From contig JADJHD010000004.1 in NCBI GenBank assembly GCA_016707705.1, forward strand, positions 62,001-126,000: a stretch of DNA of 64,000 nt, read 5' to 3'. Origin of the DNA: Bacteroidales bacterium. Its GTDB lineage: Bacteria > Bacteroidota > Bacteroidia > Bacteroidales > UBA4417. Positions within the stretch are counted from its first letter, which is position 1, and every line of letters starts with the position of its first letter. Below, in pieces: positions 9,662 through 19,631 of this stretch. Below the pieces are notes generated by a model. It saw only the letters and a list, made by a program, of their open reading frames with translations, was not told where the DNA came from and did not search any database. Position numbers and translations under genes: made by a program.

Positions 9662-11761
9662 CTATTGAACGAGTGTCACCAATCCTCGTTTTTCGAATGT
9701 TTCTCCATTGAAGGATGCATATGAAATGCGGTACATGTAAACATCCATCGGGGCTATGCTTCCTTTAATATAACCATCCCAGCCATTACCAAGGTCAGAG
9801 GTTTCGAAGATCATCTGGCCCCATTTATTGTATATCTGCATTGTAAAACTACCAGGCTGCACAAAAGCCTGAACAGGGCGGAAGCGGTTATTTAATCCTG
9901 TCGGATTGAAGGCATTTGGCATATAGAGCACCGGTTCTCTTAAGGCGCAGGCTGTATTTGAATTTGAGAATGCGCCTGAAGCTACCGGGTTTCCGGCATT
10001 TTCAATTGCCTTGATGTAGTAGCAGGCCTGTGCCGAGGGTTGAAGTGCATTCAGATTGTCAGTATACTCATAGGGGGGAGCAACAATGGAGGTTAGCGGA
10101 CCAACAGGGTCGGGACTGCCATTTACAAGCCTGTAGATTTCATATTGCTCTACACCCTCTTCCCAGGTGGAATAGTCATTCCAGCTCAGCATGTTTATAC
10201 TGTTGCCTGAAAGTGTGCACGTCAGCAAGATGGACCGTGCAATATTTGTTGAATATTTTGATACCTGGTTGCAGCTGTCCACCATGGTGAGACGGTAATA
10301 ATAACTCTGACTGTGAACATCTGCAGTTTCATCGGTAAAGCTGTATTGCTGCGGCAGGTAGGTGTTACCTGTAGCCGCCAAGGTGTCAACTGCAGCAAAA
10401 GGACCAGCAGGTGAATCCGAGCGTTCAAGCAAGAGCGTCTGTACCCTGTCGGCGGGAGAATAGTAATATTTTACCTCAACCGACTCATCATTTATTACTG
10501 ATGCCTGAATAATGTAGATTGAATCTGGCTTGACAGGTCCATGGTAGGTTTTGATTTTCAGACAGGAGGTGGAACTACCTTCTCCTGTCAGGCTGAAGGC
10601 CCTAACGAAATATGTATAGGTATTTCCATTGATGAATTCCCAGGAATCCGTGTAGGCATTTACAGAAGTGGCAACTGTATCAATTGCAATGGGTGGATCG
10701 TTGTTTTCCTGACGGTAGATGTAGTAACCTCCCATTCCTCCCGGCATATTCTCATAGGAATTCCAGTCGAGCTGCACCTTGCTTTCGCAGGGATCAATGT
10801 CACTCACATTGAGCAGGATGTTGTGGGGTGAAACGGCATGGTATATATTGGCACTGCCGTTATTGCAGCCATCTGTGGAGACAATGGCATAATAGTATTC
10901 CTTATTGTCGAAACAGGGATTTGCAAGGATGTCAATATATTGATTGATCCCATTCGGAACCCATCCAATGGAATCAAAGATGCCTGTTCCTGTGATGGAA
11001 CGGTAAATCTTGTAGCCAATTACATCCGGAGTGGGACTGCTGCTCCATCCTAAAATAACAGAACTTGTAAGAGTCCCTGAAGGATCCTGATAAATGCTTA
11101 CTGTATCAGCCACAGGCGGTTCTGGTTGTCCCTGATCACTGAATATCCCTGTAGCATCGTTTGAAATGGATGAGCAGCCTGTACTCAGCGGATATTGATC
11201 AAAACGAATCCTGTAGTGCACTGTCGTAGGACTGCAAAAAGGAGCAGTGAGGGTGTCATAATACGTAAAGCTGATGCTGTGACTGGTATATTGAATGGTG
11301 TCCAAAAGATTCCAGAAAGGAGCCTCATAGCGTTCAATGTAATAGGTTCCGTTTAGGGAGGTATGAATAGGATTCCAGTCCAGTTTTGCCACACCCGGAT
11401 TGGCTGTTGTAACAACCAACCTGATTGAGGAAATGGGATGCCCGTAGGGTGATACAGTCAGGGGGTGAAAAATCACTTCGACATTGAAACGGTTAACCCG
11501 GCCATCGGTTCCGGTAATGGGGTAGGTGTCTTCCGGACCGGTGGGAATGACATTGAAGGAACCTGACAGGAATCCGGATGCATCGCTGTAATTGACTTCG
11601 TAGAAAGTAACCTGTGTAAAATCGGTAGGATGAGTCGTAACTTTAATAACTCCTGTTGCTGAATCCACCGAAACGCAATAGTAATCCTGGGCCGAGATGC
11701 TGAAGGTGCAAATGGTCAACAATGCCAGAATAATTATATAGCGGGCTTTTTTGAAAGGCAT
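9662..11761 (-). CDS. T9SS type B secreted protein with fibronectin-like repeats
   Basis: A 699-residue exported protein with a signal peptide (MPFKKARYIIILALLTICTFSISAQ). The body is a run of beta-sandwich modules of the fibronectin type III kind, visible as repeated patterns such as LDWN, YYIYR and YTYFVRAFS in at least four stretches between residues 110 and 610. The last 85 residues (MPNAFNPTGLNNRFRP, MQIYNKWGQMIFETSD, GWDGY, PMDVYMYRISY) are a gliding-motility/T9SS type B sorting domain, so the protein should be carried across the outer membrane by the type IX system. No catalytic domain is visible; an adhesin or surface-structure role is inference. Confidence 0.9.
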   Translation of the reverse strand: MPFKKARYIIILALLTICTFSISAQDYYCVSVDSATGVIKVTTHPTDFTQVTFYEVNYSDASGFLSGSFNVIPTGPEDTYPITGTDGRVNRFNVEVIFHPLTVSPYGHPISSIRLVVTTANPGVAKLDWNPIHTSLNGTYYIERYEAPFWNLLDTIQYTSHSISFTYYDTLTAPFCSPTTVHYRIRFDQYPLSTGCSSISNDATGIFSDQGQPEPPVADTVSIYQDPSGTLTSSVILGWSSSPTPDVIGYKIYRSITGTGIFDSIGWVPNGINQYIDILANPCFDNKEYYYAIVSTDGCNNGSANIYHAVSPHNILLNVSDIDPCESKVQLDWNSYENMPGGMGGYYIYRQENNDPPIAIDTVATSVNAYTDSWEFINGNTYTYFVRAFSLTGEGSSTSCLKIKTYHGPVKPDSIYIIQASVINDESVEVKYYYSPADRVQTLLLERSDSPAGPFAAVDTLAATGNTYLPQQYSFTDETADVHSQSYYYRLTMVDSCNQVSKYSTNIARSILLTCTLSGNSINMLSWNDYSTWEEGVEQYEIYRLVNGSPDPVGPLTSIVAPPYEYTDNLNALQPSAQACYYIKAIENAGNPVASGAFSNSNTACALREPVLYMPNAFNPTGLNNRFRPVQAFVQPGSFTMQIYNKWGQMIFETSDLGNGWDGYIKGSIAPMDVYMYRISYASFNGETFEKRGLVTLVQ

Positions 11762-11841
11762 TCCGGGTTAGACTTTACTACAGTTTACTAACGCAATTTG
11801 AGATAAAAAAGTATATGTCAAATGATTGAAAGCGGCCAATG

Positions 11842-13149
11842 CTAAATGCTCAGACTTGCCTCCAGTTCAGGATTGCCGACCACCAGTCGGAACATCTGAT
11901 CGGGATTCAGGTATTTTTCTGCCAATGCCCTCAAACTCTCACTGCTTATACCCTGAATGGTTTCCAGCATTGAGTAATGGAAGGAGCTGTCGAGGCCGTG
12001 CTCCATAACATCCCTGTATACATCAGCCATTGCAAAGGGTCCATCTATTCCTCTCAGGAATGAGCCCAGCAGGTAGTTCCTTACAAGGGTTAGTTCCTTC
12101 TCACCGGCTCTTTCTTCTGCTAACCTTAGCAGTTCAAGGCGGATTTGTGCAATGGCATCAACGGTTACATCTGAGCCAACTTCACAGGAAATGAAGAAGT
12201 ATCCTCCATGTTTCAGAGGAATGGCTGCGGAACCAATTCCATAGGTGTAGCCCTTATCCTCCCTGAGGTTGTTCATTAATCTTGAGCCAAAATACCCGCC
12301 CAGCAATGTATTCAGAACCATAATTCCCTGATAGTCGGGATGGGACCTGTTGAACAGTGGCAATCCCATGCGGATGGCCGACTGCACGGCATCTGGCTTT
12401 GGATGGAAATGTGTTCTTTTTTCAGCAGTCTTAACCTCATGAACGATTTCCCGGTATTCACCTTTTACCCATGAGTCACCACCGAAACTGCGTTCCAGAC
12501 TATTTTTAAGTTCCGGATCAATTTTTCCGGCAACCATGATAATGCAATTGGAAGCGTGATAATGACTTGAATGGAAGTCGCGGAGATGCGAAACCTGAAT
12601 TTTATCGATATCTTCGGTAATCATGTAATTGCCGTAGGGGTGGCTCTTACCGAACAATAATGAGTTGAATCGGGTTCTGGCAATGTAATTAACCTTTTGA
12701 AGATTAACCTCCAGCATCTGCCTTTGCTTACCTGAAAATGTAAGGAATTCCTGTTCGGGGAAAGCGGCTTCCTTTACTATTTCCATTAGCAGTGGAAGAG
12801 TGTTTTGCAGATGTTTGTTAAGGGTGTAAAGGCTTACATAGGCATTATCCTTCTCGGCTGTGGTTTCAAGATGCGCGCCATAGAAGTCCAGCTGGTCGGA
12901 TATTCTTGCTGAGCTGTTATGCTTACTGCCTTCGCGCAACATCATATTGGTGGCAAGTGCAACGAAGTTATTCGCCTGAAACCAGCTTCCGGCCCTGAAT
13001 ATCAATTCAATCCTTACCAGTTCCTGCGTTCCTGCATCAAACTCTACTACCTTGATTCCATTGGATAGGTAATAAATATCCGGCTCCTTAAGATTCCAGT
13101 TCTCAATGGATTGGCCCTTTGGTTCTATTTTTCGGTTTATTGTCTGCAT
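11842..13149 (-). CDS. M16-family peptidase homologue, non-catalytic subunit
   Basis: M16 (insulinase-fold) protein of 435 residues that lacks the zinc motif: where active members have HxxEH, this one reads ATNMMLREGSK with no histidines. The C-terminal half keeps the M16 features GGYFGSRLMNNLREDKGYTYGIGS, which in active/inactive pairs supply the substrate-binding Arg-Tyr. The neighbouring upstream gene (13232-14470, 82 bp away, same strand) encodes an M16 protein with an intact HLFEH, so the two probably form a heterodimer like the two-subunit M16B enzymes and mitochondrial processing peptidase. No signal peptide is seen, so the complex is probably cytoplasmic or peripheral. Confidence 0.88.
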   Translation of the reverse strand: MQTINRKIEPKGQSIENWNLKEPDIYYLSNGIKVVEFDAGTQELVRIELIFRAGSWFQANNFVALATNMMLREGSKHNSSARISDQLDFYGAHLETTAEKDNAYVSLYTLNKHLQNTLPLLMEIVKEAAFPEQEFLTFSGKQRQMLEVNLQKVNYIARTRFNSLLFGKSHPYGNYMITEDIDKIQVSHLRDFHSSHYHASNCIIMVAGKIDPELKNSLERSFGGDSWVKGEYREIVHEVKTAEKRTHFHPKPDAVQSAIRMGLPLFNRSHPDYQGIMVLNTLLGGYFGSRLMNNLREDKGYTYGIGSAAIPLKHGGYFFISCEVGSDVTVDAIAQIRLELLRLAEERAGEKELTLVRNYLLGSFLRGIDGPFAMADVYRDVMEHGLDSSFHYSMLETIQGISSESLRALAEKYLNPDQMFRLVVGNPELEASLSI

Positions 13150-13231
13150 TTCAGTTAATTTCTCGGTCCTTGCATCTTGATCTTTGCCTGATAATACCGG
13201 ATTAGTTTCGTTCCGGCTGTAATCCTCTTTT

Positions 13232-14470
13232 TCAGGATTCTGCCTTGTAATACAATGTCGAACTGTTTTCCTGCCTGAGGATGCTGGCAGCCTGAGCCCT
13301 GATTTCTTCAGCAGTTACCTTCTGATATTGATCTATGAGCGTATTGATAAGGTCAGCATTGCCGAGCAATTCATAGTAGGCCAGGTTCATGGCCTTGTCG
13401 AGCACCCTCATTTCCCCGAAAGCCATTAATGACTCCATGCGGTTTTTAACCTTGGTGAGTTCAGTATCGCTGGCAGGTTCGGTCCTGACTTTTTCAAGTT
13501 CCTCTTCAATGGCGGCTTCAGCAGTTTCAAAACTGCAACCTTTCATGAGTTTCCCTGTTACGACAAAAAGGCCGTCGTCAATATCCCCGGTTATGTAGGC
13601 ATTGATGTCGCTGAAAAGCCTTTTCTTTTTCACTAATTCCTGATAAAGCCTTCCCGACTGTCCGGCTGAAAGTATGTCCGAAATCAAATCAGTTGCATAA
13701 AATTCAGGAGCATTTCTCGAACACATATGCCATGCCTTGTATATGGCGTCAAACGGGACTTTTCTTTCCACCGTGAGCGATCGGGCTTCAGTTTGCACAG
13801 GCTCCCTGGGCAGATTTCGAACATAGTCCTCGCCTTTATGTATGGAGCCAAACCATTTCTCTGAGAGTTCAACTATCTGCTGAGTATCAACATTTCCGGC
13901 AACCACCAGAATGGCATTTCCGGGGTTATAGAATTTATTGTAGAACGCTTTTACCTCTTCCATGCTTGCCTGTTCGATATGGGCAGGCTCCTTTCCAATA
14001 GTAGGCCACTGATAGGGATGAACCTTGTAAGCCAATGGCCGAAGCAGCAGCCAGGCGTCGCCGTAAGGCTGATTCAGGTAGTTCTGGCGGAATTCCTCAA
14101 CAACCACATTCCTTTGAACATCAAAGCTCTTCTTTGAGAATGCCAGGTTCAGCATGCGATCTGATTCAAGCCAGAATGCAGTTTCCAGATTCACCAACGG
14201 CAGGGTAAGGTAGTAATTGGTGATATCATTATTTGTGAATGCATTGTTCTCTCCACCAACACGTTGCAGAGGTTCATCGTACTTTGGGATATTTACTGAG
14301 CCGCCAAACATCAGATGCTCAAATAAATGAGCAAAACCGGTACGTTCAGGACTTTCATCCCTTGAGCCTACATTATAGAGAATATTCATGGCTACCAGCG
14401 GAGTTGAGCTGTCCTGGTGGACAATCAGTTTAAGTCCGTTCGATAGGGTAAAGCGTTCATATGAAATCAT
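13232..14470 (-). CDS. M16-family zinc metallopeptidase, catalytic subunit
   Basis: Zinc endopeptidase of the M16B type, 412 residues. The inverted zinc motif HLFEH is at residues 48-52, with the third ligand Glu125 in NVVVEEF exactly 77 residues after His48, the canonical spacing. The preamble GSRDESPERTGFAH is family-typical. It precedes the non-catalytic M16 homologue on the same strand by 82 bp, so I infer a heterodimeric peptidase that degrades small peptides or targeting sequences. No signal peptide. A CAAAAATA (minus-strand TATTTTTG) at 14583-14590 may be its -7 element, but I found no matching -33 box. Confidence 0.92.
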   Translation of the reverse strand: MISYERFTLSNGLKLIVHQDSSTPLVAMNILYNVGSRDESPERTGFAHLFEHLMFGGSVNIPKYDEPLQRVGGENNAFTNNDITNYYLTLPLVNLETAFWLESDRMLNLAFSKKSFDVQRNVVVEEFRQNYLNQPYGDAWLLLRPLAYKVHPYQWPTIGKEPAHIEQASMEEVKAFYNKFYNPGNAILVVAGNVDTQQIVELSEKWFGSIHKGEDYVRNLPREPVQTEARSLTVERKVPFDAIYKAWHMCSRNAPEFYATDLISDILSAGQSGRLYQELVKKKRLFSDINAYITGDIDDGLFVVTGKLMKGCSFETAEAAIEEELEKVRTEPASDTELTKVKNRMESLMAFGEMRVLDKAMNLAYYELLGNADLINTLIDQYQKVTAEEIRAQAASILRQENSSTLYYKAES

Positions 14471-15004
14471 AGTGTAGTTCCTTCTGCTATTTTGAAATCC
14501 GTCTGCAAGTGATTAATTAGGCATTTTCTATACTAATATAACCCGAACAGACTGCTTCTGTTTTTGGAATCAGTAATGCTTGCAAAAATAATCCATTTAA
14601 AGCATCCTGAATTAAGGCATTTGTTCTAATTACCAACATCTGAAGTGCAGTATTCACTTGGTAATTCTATCCGAAACTTTAATCTCTTTATGGGTTCAAT
14701 TCCCCGCAGCTTGCTGCGAGATATTCTTATTTTAGTTGTTTGGTGAATACAGAATTCAGGAGTCAGAATTTGAAAATTTGGTTGTTATTCTGTCCGCCTG
14801 GGCGGATGGCTTCTGTCCGCCAGCCGGCGGATGAATTCTGATACCCCGCTGCTTGCGGCGGGGTCCTTCATTGTTTGCTTGTGGTAAAGTCTAAAGCCGG
14901 AATCATGGATGAATCCGACTATTGTTGAAAGATGTATGATGGGAAAAGCCTGATAAAGCCCTATTTTTGTGAACAGACATATAGAGAACTGTCCAGCCAT
15001 TCCT
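14471..15004. other. Intergenic region with repeat copies and GC-rich palindromes
   Basis: This divergent spacer holds no credible gene. From about 14678 to 14863 it is a composite repeat element: a TTTAATCTCTTTATGGGTT block, a CCCCGCAGC hairpin, TTAGTTGTTTGGTGAA, TTTGGTTGTTATTCTGTCCGCC, then three GC-rich palindromes (14793-14806, 14816-14831, 14843-14863). Parts of it recur at 34238-34326. The leftmost part (14471-14640) shows nothing I can name apart from a possible -7 element for the M16 gene. Confidence 0.7.
14678..14831. repeat. Dispersed composite repeat, copy A
   Basis: Shared in order with copy B at 34238-34326: TTTAATCTCTTTATGGGTT, a hairpin CCCGCAG-x-TGCTGCG, TTAGTTGTTTGGTGAA, GGTTGTTATTCTGTCCGCC. 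Copy A has extra bases between the hairpin and TTAGTTG and between GGTGAA and TTTGGTTG, so it is longer. It ends with TCCGCC/GGCGGA inverted repeats. Confidence 0.8.
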
Positions 15005-17778
15005 ATGAAAATATTAAGCCTCTTTTTTGCTCTTTTTCTTATTCAGTCTGCCTTTTCACAGTCACCCGGATTCCTGATCCAGTCGCCGGCCGGAAGCAGG
15101 TACACCTTTATCAACAGGCAGGGTGAAACGGTACTCCCCAATGGCAGGATTATTACACCTATGGGCAAATGCATTACAGTAGCCCCGCATCCCTACGGAC
15201 TGGCACTTAGTCAGGACGGAAGCCTTGCAGTAACAGCCAATTCCGGAATTCAGCCGCTATCAATCAGCATACTTAGAAATCTTGCCTCAGAAAATCCAGA
15301 AGTGCTTCAGGTACCTCCCGGTCCATCAACGGATGATGGAGTTCTTGCTTCCGTGTTTATGGGACTGGCGGTTTCACCTGATAATTCAAGGATCTATGTA
15401 GCCGGAGGACAGGAAAACAAGGTTTTTATCTTCGATGCATCTGACGGGAAAAAACTTGGAGCCATTGATTGCTCTTTCAAGGATTCAACGAATGATTTTA
15501 CCCATGGCTACCTCGGTGATATGGCAATGAACCATGATGGCAGCCTCCTTTTTGTGGTTGACCAGATTGGTTTCAGACTTGCAATAATTGATTTAAAGGA
15601 AGGTAAGCTGATTTCAAATGTGATGGTTGGTATGTATCCTTTCGGAATTTGTCTGTCGCCGGATGAGAAAACAGCCTATGTTGCCAATGTGGGCATGTAC
15701 AAATACAGTCTTATAAAACGCAAGCAGAAAGGGGAGTGGAAAAACGGAAGCATCGATTTCCCGGCTTTTGCCTATGATTCAGAGGAAGCGGAAGAGGGAA
15801 TCAGAAATGACAGTCTGCAAATCCCCGGTCTCGGACCAATCAATACCGATGAATCATTTTCAGTTTGGGCGGTCCGATTGAGCAACCTTAAAAAGCCCAG
15901 GGTGATTGGAAAAGTCAAAACCGGAACCCTTGTAGGCCAGATGGTGGAAGGCTTTCCTGCAGTTGGAGGATCGAGTCCCAATTCATTGGTTTCAGCAGGG
16001 AAATATGTCTTTATAAGCAATGGTAACAACGACAATGTTACTGTGTTAGACCTGAAGAAAAAGAAGATAGTGAAGCAGATTCCCCTTTCCCCTGATTCAC
16101 GCATCAGCAGGCTCAGGGGGATAATTCCTTTTGGACTTGCTGCTTCACCTGATGGAAGTCGCGTTTATGTTGCTGAATCCGGACTGAATGCAGTAGCAAT
16201 TATTGATGTGGAGAAGCTTGAAGTTATCGGGCATCTGCCAACTGCATGGTTTCCAGCTAAGCTAAGGGTGAGTCCGGATGGGAAGAAACTCTACGTGGCA
16301 AATGCAAAGGGATTTGGCAGTGGTCCGAACGGGGGAGCGGGTTATACTCCCGGACCGGAAGGGACTTACATTGGCAGCATTATGAAAGGCAATGTTGAAA
16401 TTATCGAGATCCCTGCTGATGCAGAACTGAAGAAGCACACGGAAGCAGTGGTCAGGAATAATTTCAAATTTACAGAATTAAGCCAGGCCGCGGGAAATGA
16501 AAGGAATCCGATCCCGCTTTATCCTTCAGAGTATAATTCACCGATCAGGCATATTGTATTTATTTCGAAGGAAAACAGAACTTATGATGAGATATTCGGA
16601 CAGTTGAAAAATGGCAAGGGCGATTCAACTCTGGCCAGGTATGGGCGGAATGTGAGTTTCACAAATCACGATAAGAGCAAAAGAGTAGAGAATGCAGATG
16701 TGATGCCAAATCATCTGGCATTGGCGAAGCGATTTGGCTACAGCGATAATTTCTATGTGGATTCAGATGTTTCAGCTGATGGTCATCGCTGGTTGGTGAA
16801 CACCTATCCCAATGAATGGGTTGAATCCACAACACCGGCTAATTATGGAGGAAACAGGGAGTATCGGGAGGGTTCCAGGGCGCCGGGCAACCTTGGCATA
16901 AATGGAGCTGCGGGTGCGATTTATCCGGAAGACTACAATGAAGCCGGTTCCATGTGGGATCATCTGGAAAGGCATAATATCTCTTATTTCAATTTTGGAT
17001 TCAGCGTAATGTTTGAACCTGCCGATTATCAGGATTCGTATAAATATGGAGGCGTAAAGCAAGTAGCCAATTTTCCATTGCCTGCTAGTCTGTTTACCCA
17101 TAGTTCAAGACTATATCCTACCTATAATACTGCTATTCCTGATCAGTTCAGGGTGGATATGTTCAAGCAGGAATTTGAGGAAAAATGGGGCGCGGGCAAG
17201 GATTCGCTTCCTTCGATGCTGACAGTGATTATTCCCAACGACCATGGTGCAGGTGAGCGTCCCGAAGCCGGTTATCCATTCAGGGAGAGCTATATGGCTG
17301 ATAATGACCTGGCAGTTGGCAGAATTGTTGAATACCTGTCACATTCCCCATATTGGAAAGAGATGCTGATTGTCATCACCGAAGATGATGCCCAGAACGG
17401 TGTTGACCATGTGGATGCCCATCGCTCAGTGCTGATGGTTATTTCGCCCTATGTTAAAAGGGATTATGCAAGCCATGTTCATTATAGTTTTGGAAGTATC
17501 TTCAAGACTTACTGGAATCTGCTTGGAGTCCCCTATTTGAATCAATACGACGCCGGGGCCAACGATTTGAGCGACTTTTTCACTGCTACTCCTGATTTTA
17601 CCCCTATGATGCCCTGCCTGTTGATGCCAGATTCTTCGATCCGCAAAAAGCACTTGATCCCCTGGATGAGAAATTCAATTGGGAACAGCTTCACAAAGGT
17701 CCCGAGCTGGACAATCCCAAGGATATGATTCGTGAAAGCAAAGAGCAGGAAGAATGGCGCAAGGAAGGACAGAAGTAG
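15005..17778 (+). CDS. YncE-like beta-propeller / alkaline phosphatase-fold phosphoesterase, C-terminus frameshifted
   Basis: Exported protein (signal peptide MKILSLFFALFLIQSAFSQ from the ATG at 15005; an in-frame ATG at 14969 would spoil the signal peptide). Residues about 50-480 contain YVTN-type seven-bladed propeller repeats (SPDNSRIYVAGG, SPDEKTAYVANVG, SPDGKKLYVANAKG). Residues from about 510 form an AcpA-like phosphoesterase domain (SKENRTYDEIFGQ, NFYVDSDVSADGH, VITEDDAQNGVDHVDAH). As written the frame stops at 17728, but after the four C bases at 17601-17604 the +2-shifted frame (codons from 17605) reads a family-like tail (DARFFDPQKALDPLDEKFNW...) to a TAG at 17776-17778. A single missing C would restore it. 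Substrate unknown. Confidence 0.85.
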
Positions 17779-18060
17779 AAGGGGTAAAAAAGGAAAGACA
17801 AAAGGAGAAAGACAAAAGGAAAAAGACAAAAGACAAAAGGGGGAAAGGATAAAGGGAAAAATATTGAAAGATAAAAGGCTAAAGTGGGGAGTTGGTGGTG
17901 AAGGGGTAGTCAGACAATGGTCATGCGTTGGTTCTGCAGCATCTCTGCGAAAATCCTTTGTTTTATCTGCGTAAATCTGCGAGAAACCCTTTTGCTACTT
18001 GCAAGAATTAGAAAACAGATCCGCATATGGCTGTCAAATTCTCCAATTTTCAAATTTTCA
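17779..18060. repeat. Purine-rich AAAGACAAAAGG tract and shared intergenic module
   Basis: No gene. Directly after the true stop of the phosphoesterase gene, 17780-17885 is a degenerate repeat of AAAGACAAAAGG / AAAGGATAAAGG units, purine-only on the plus strand. At 17909-17930 is a GTCAGACAATGGTCATGCG block, and at 17944-17993 a TCTGCGAAAATC ... GAGAAACCCTTT block; both recur at 33.5-33.7 kb. Confidence 0.8.
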
Positions 18061-18177
18061 TCCGCCAGCCGGCGGACTCCGCTTCGCTGCGCATCCTCAT
18101 CCGCCAGCCGGCGGACTCCGCTTCGCTGCGCATCCTCATCCGCCAGCCGGCGGACTCCGCTTCGCTACGCATCCTCA
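18061..18177. repeat. 39-bp tandem repeat, three copies
   Basis: Three head-to-tail copies start at 18061, 18100 and 18139 with an exact 39-bp period. Each holds the inverted repeat TCCGCCAGCCGGCGGA followed by CTCCGCTTCGCT and GCGCATCCTCA; the third copy differs by one base (CTACG for CTGCG). The same unit recurs five times at 19439-19631. Because 39 is a multiple of 3, frames stay open through it, but the peptides are simply periodic and I do not call a gene. Confidence 0.93.
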
Positions 18178-18184
18178 CATCTTC

Positions 18185-19109
18185 TTAATGTGAATCTATC
18201 CCATTCAGCATCAAAATACTATGCCTGAGTGTAGGGGTAATTTCAGCACAGTATTCATTCACAGCTTTCACGCTGCCGGGGAGGGTGTAAATAAGGGTTT
18301 TATCCGTGACGCCTGCAACGGCTCTTGAGATCAGGGCATTGGGTTTGATACTGCCGTATTTGAAGCGGATCAGTTCCATGATTCCGGGGATTTCCTTTTG
18401 CAGCATGGGTTTTATAACATCCACGGTGAAATCTTTAGGACCGATGCCAGTGCCGCCAGTGGTAAAGATGAAATCAGCACCTGCATTTACGAATCCGGCA
18501 ACCAATGATTCAAGAGCTTCCGGGTCATCCGGGATCAGGGTGTTTTTCGATGTTGTATTTCCATCCGGTTGTATCAAAGTATTCTGCAAGCAATTCACTG
18601 ATTCTTGGGCCGGACTTATCCTCGTACTCACCGCGACTGGCGCGATCGCTGAGGGTAATGACTTGAATATTAAAGACTTTTGGGGTAAAGATGAAGCTAT
18701 CCCCGGCTTTGACCTTACCGTTTTTCAGGACTCTGGCAAATATTCCTTCCTTGGGCATCACGCAGTTGCCGACCTCCTTAAAAATTGCGCATGAAGTGCC
18801 ATGGCATTCCTTGCCGATCTGGGTGACTTCCAATTCTATCTCTCCAATGCTGATTCTATCGAGGGGCTGTGTATTCCAGAGTTCAAGTCCTTCGGTGGTG
18901 ATGTTCTCCGCGAACTCACCATACCTGATCTGTCTGCCTGCCTGATGTTCAAACTTTGCAATGCTTTCAACAGCCAGCAAACTCACCTGCCGGTGCCATT
19001 CACCTGAATGAGCATCGCCTTCACATCCTATTTCGGTAAGTGAGATAAATTCAACAGGCTGCTTTATTGTGCCTTTCTTCTGTGAGATATTTACGGATAC
19101 TATCTTCAT
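18185..19109 (-). CDS. MOSC domain - MogA/MoaB fusion protein (single-base frameshift)
   Basis: The N-terminal part (about residues 1-145) is a MOSC domain (GCEGDAHSG, SLLAVES, RYGEFAENITTEG, GKECHGTSC with the expected Cys), and from about 147 a MogA/MoaB molybdopterin adenylyltransferase domain starts (VITLSDRASRGEYEDKSGP). The reading frame breaks at TTTTT 18543-18547: in one frame it ends at HPDPG-stop (18525), in the other it continues as TLIPDDPEALESL, TTGGTGIGPKD and LPGSVKAVNEYC to the stop at 18185. Removing one A gives YNIENTLIPDDPEAL and a continuous ~307-residue fusion. It belongs with moeA-moaA-moaC upstream: MogA adenylates molybdopterin and MOSC domains handle sulfur for the cofactor. 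Flanked by 39-bp repeat arrays. Confidence 0.85.
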
Positions 19110-19438
19110 GGTTGCTTTTGTTCAGGGTTCGAAGTTAATAAAGGGAAGCTCCCTGCAAGGAGGAGTTGTTAGTTGTTGGTTGTTAGTTGTTAGTAGCGAG
19201 TGCTCGGTTTTCGATTTTCTAATTTTACCCAGTCTTCTTTCTCCGTGGCTCTCTGTGTCCGCCGCGGCGGATCAGTGCCTACGTGGTTCTTAAATATGCT
19301 ACTAGCAAAAATTAGAACACAGATGACACGGATTATTAGGATTAGCACGGATCTGGTAATTGTAAATTTCAATCCATTTTCACATTATCACATTATCACA
19401 TCTCCACATCTTCACATCTCCACATCTTCACATCCCTA
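19110..19438. other. Repeat-rich intergenic region
   Basis: No gene is supported. It holds a GTTGTTAGTTGTTGG-type block at 19163-19196, preceded by GCAAGGAGGAGTTGTTAG which recurs at 35553-35570; a TCCGCCGCGGCGGA palindrome at 19258-19271 within a CTCCGTGGCTCTCTGTGTCC segment; an ACACAGATGACACGGATTA-like segment near 19318-19350; and CACATCTTCACATCTCCA microrepeats from about 19379. Confidence 0.7.
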
Positions 19439-19631
19439 TCCGCCAGCCGGCGGACTCCGCTTCGCTTCGCATCTCCATCCGCCAGCCGGCGGACTCCGCT
19501 TCGCTTCGCATCTCCATCCGCCAGCCGGCGGACTCCGCTTCGCTTCGCATCTCCATCCGCCAGCCGGCGGACTCCGCTTCGCTTCGCATCTCCATCCGCC
19601 AGCCGGCGGACTCCGCTTCGCTTCGCATTCT
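19439..19631. repeat. 39-bp tandem repeat, five copies
   Basis: Five head-to-tail copies begin at 19439, 19478, 19517, 19556 and 19595, same unit as at 18061-18177 but with GCTTCGCATCTCCA in place of GCTGCGCATCCTCA. Each copy contains the TCCGCCAGCCGGCGGA inverted repeat. All copies are nearly identical, suggesting recent expansion or homogenisation. Open frames through the array (for example MEMRSEAESAGWR repeated on the minus strand) follow from the 3n period and are not called as genes. The stretch 19632-19719 continues with CACATCTCCA microrepeats. Confidence 0.93.

Noticed and set aside
14689..14720. GGGTTCAATTCCCC resembling a tRNA T-arm
   Set aside because: No anticodon arm, D-arm or acceptor stem can be built around it, and the copy at 34238 lacks the TTCAATT. 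It is part of the dispersed repeat.
17732..17974. Lys/Arg-rich plus-strand frame after the phosphoesterase gene
   Set aside because: It is a translation of the AAAGACAAAAGG tract; the genuine frame here is the shifted C-terminus ending at 17778.
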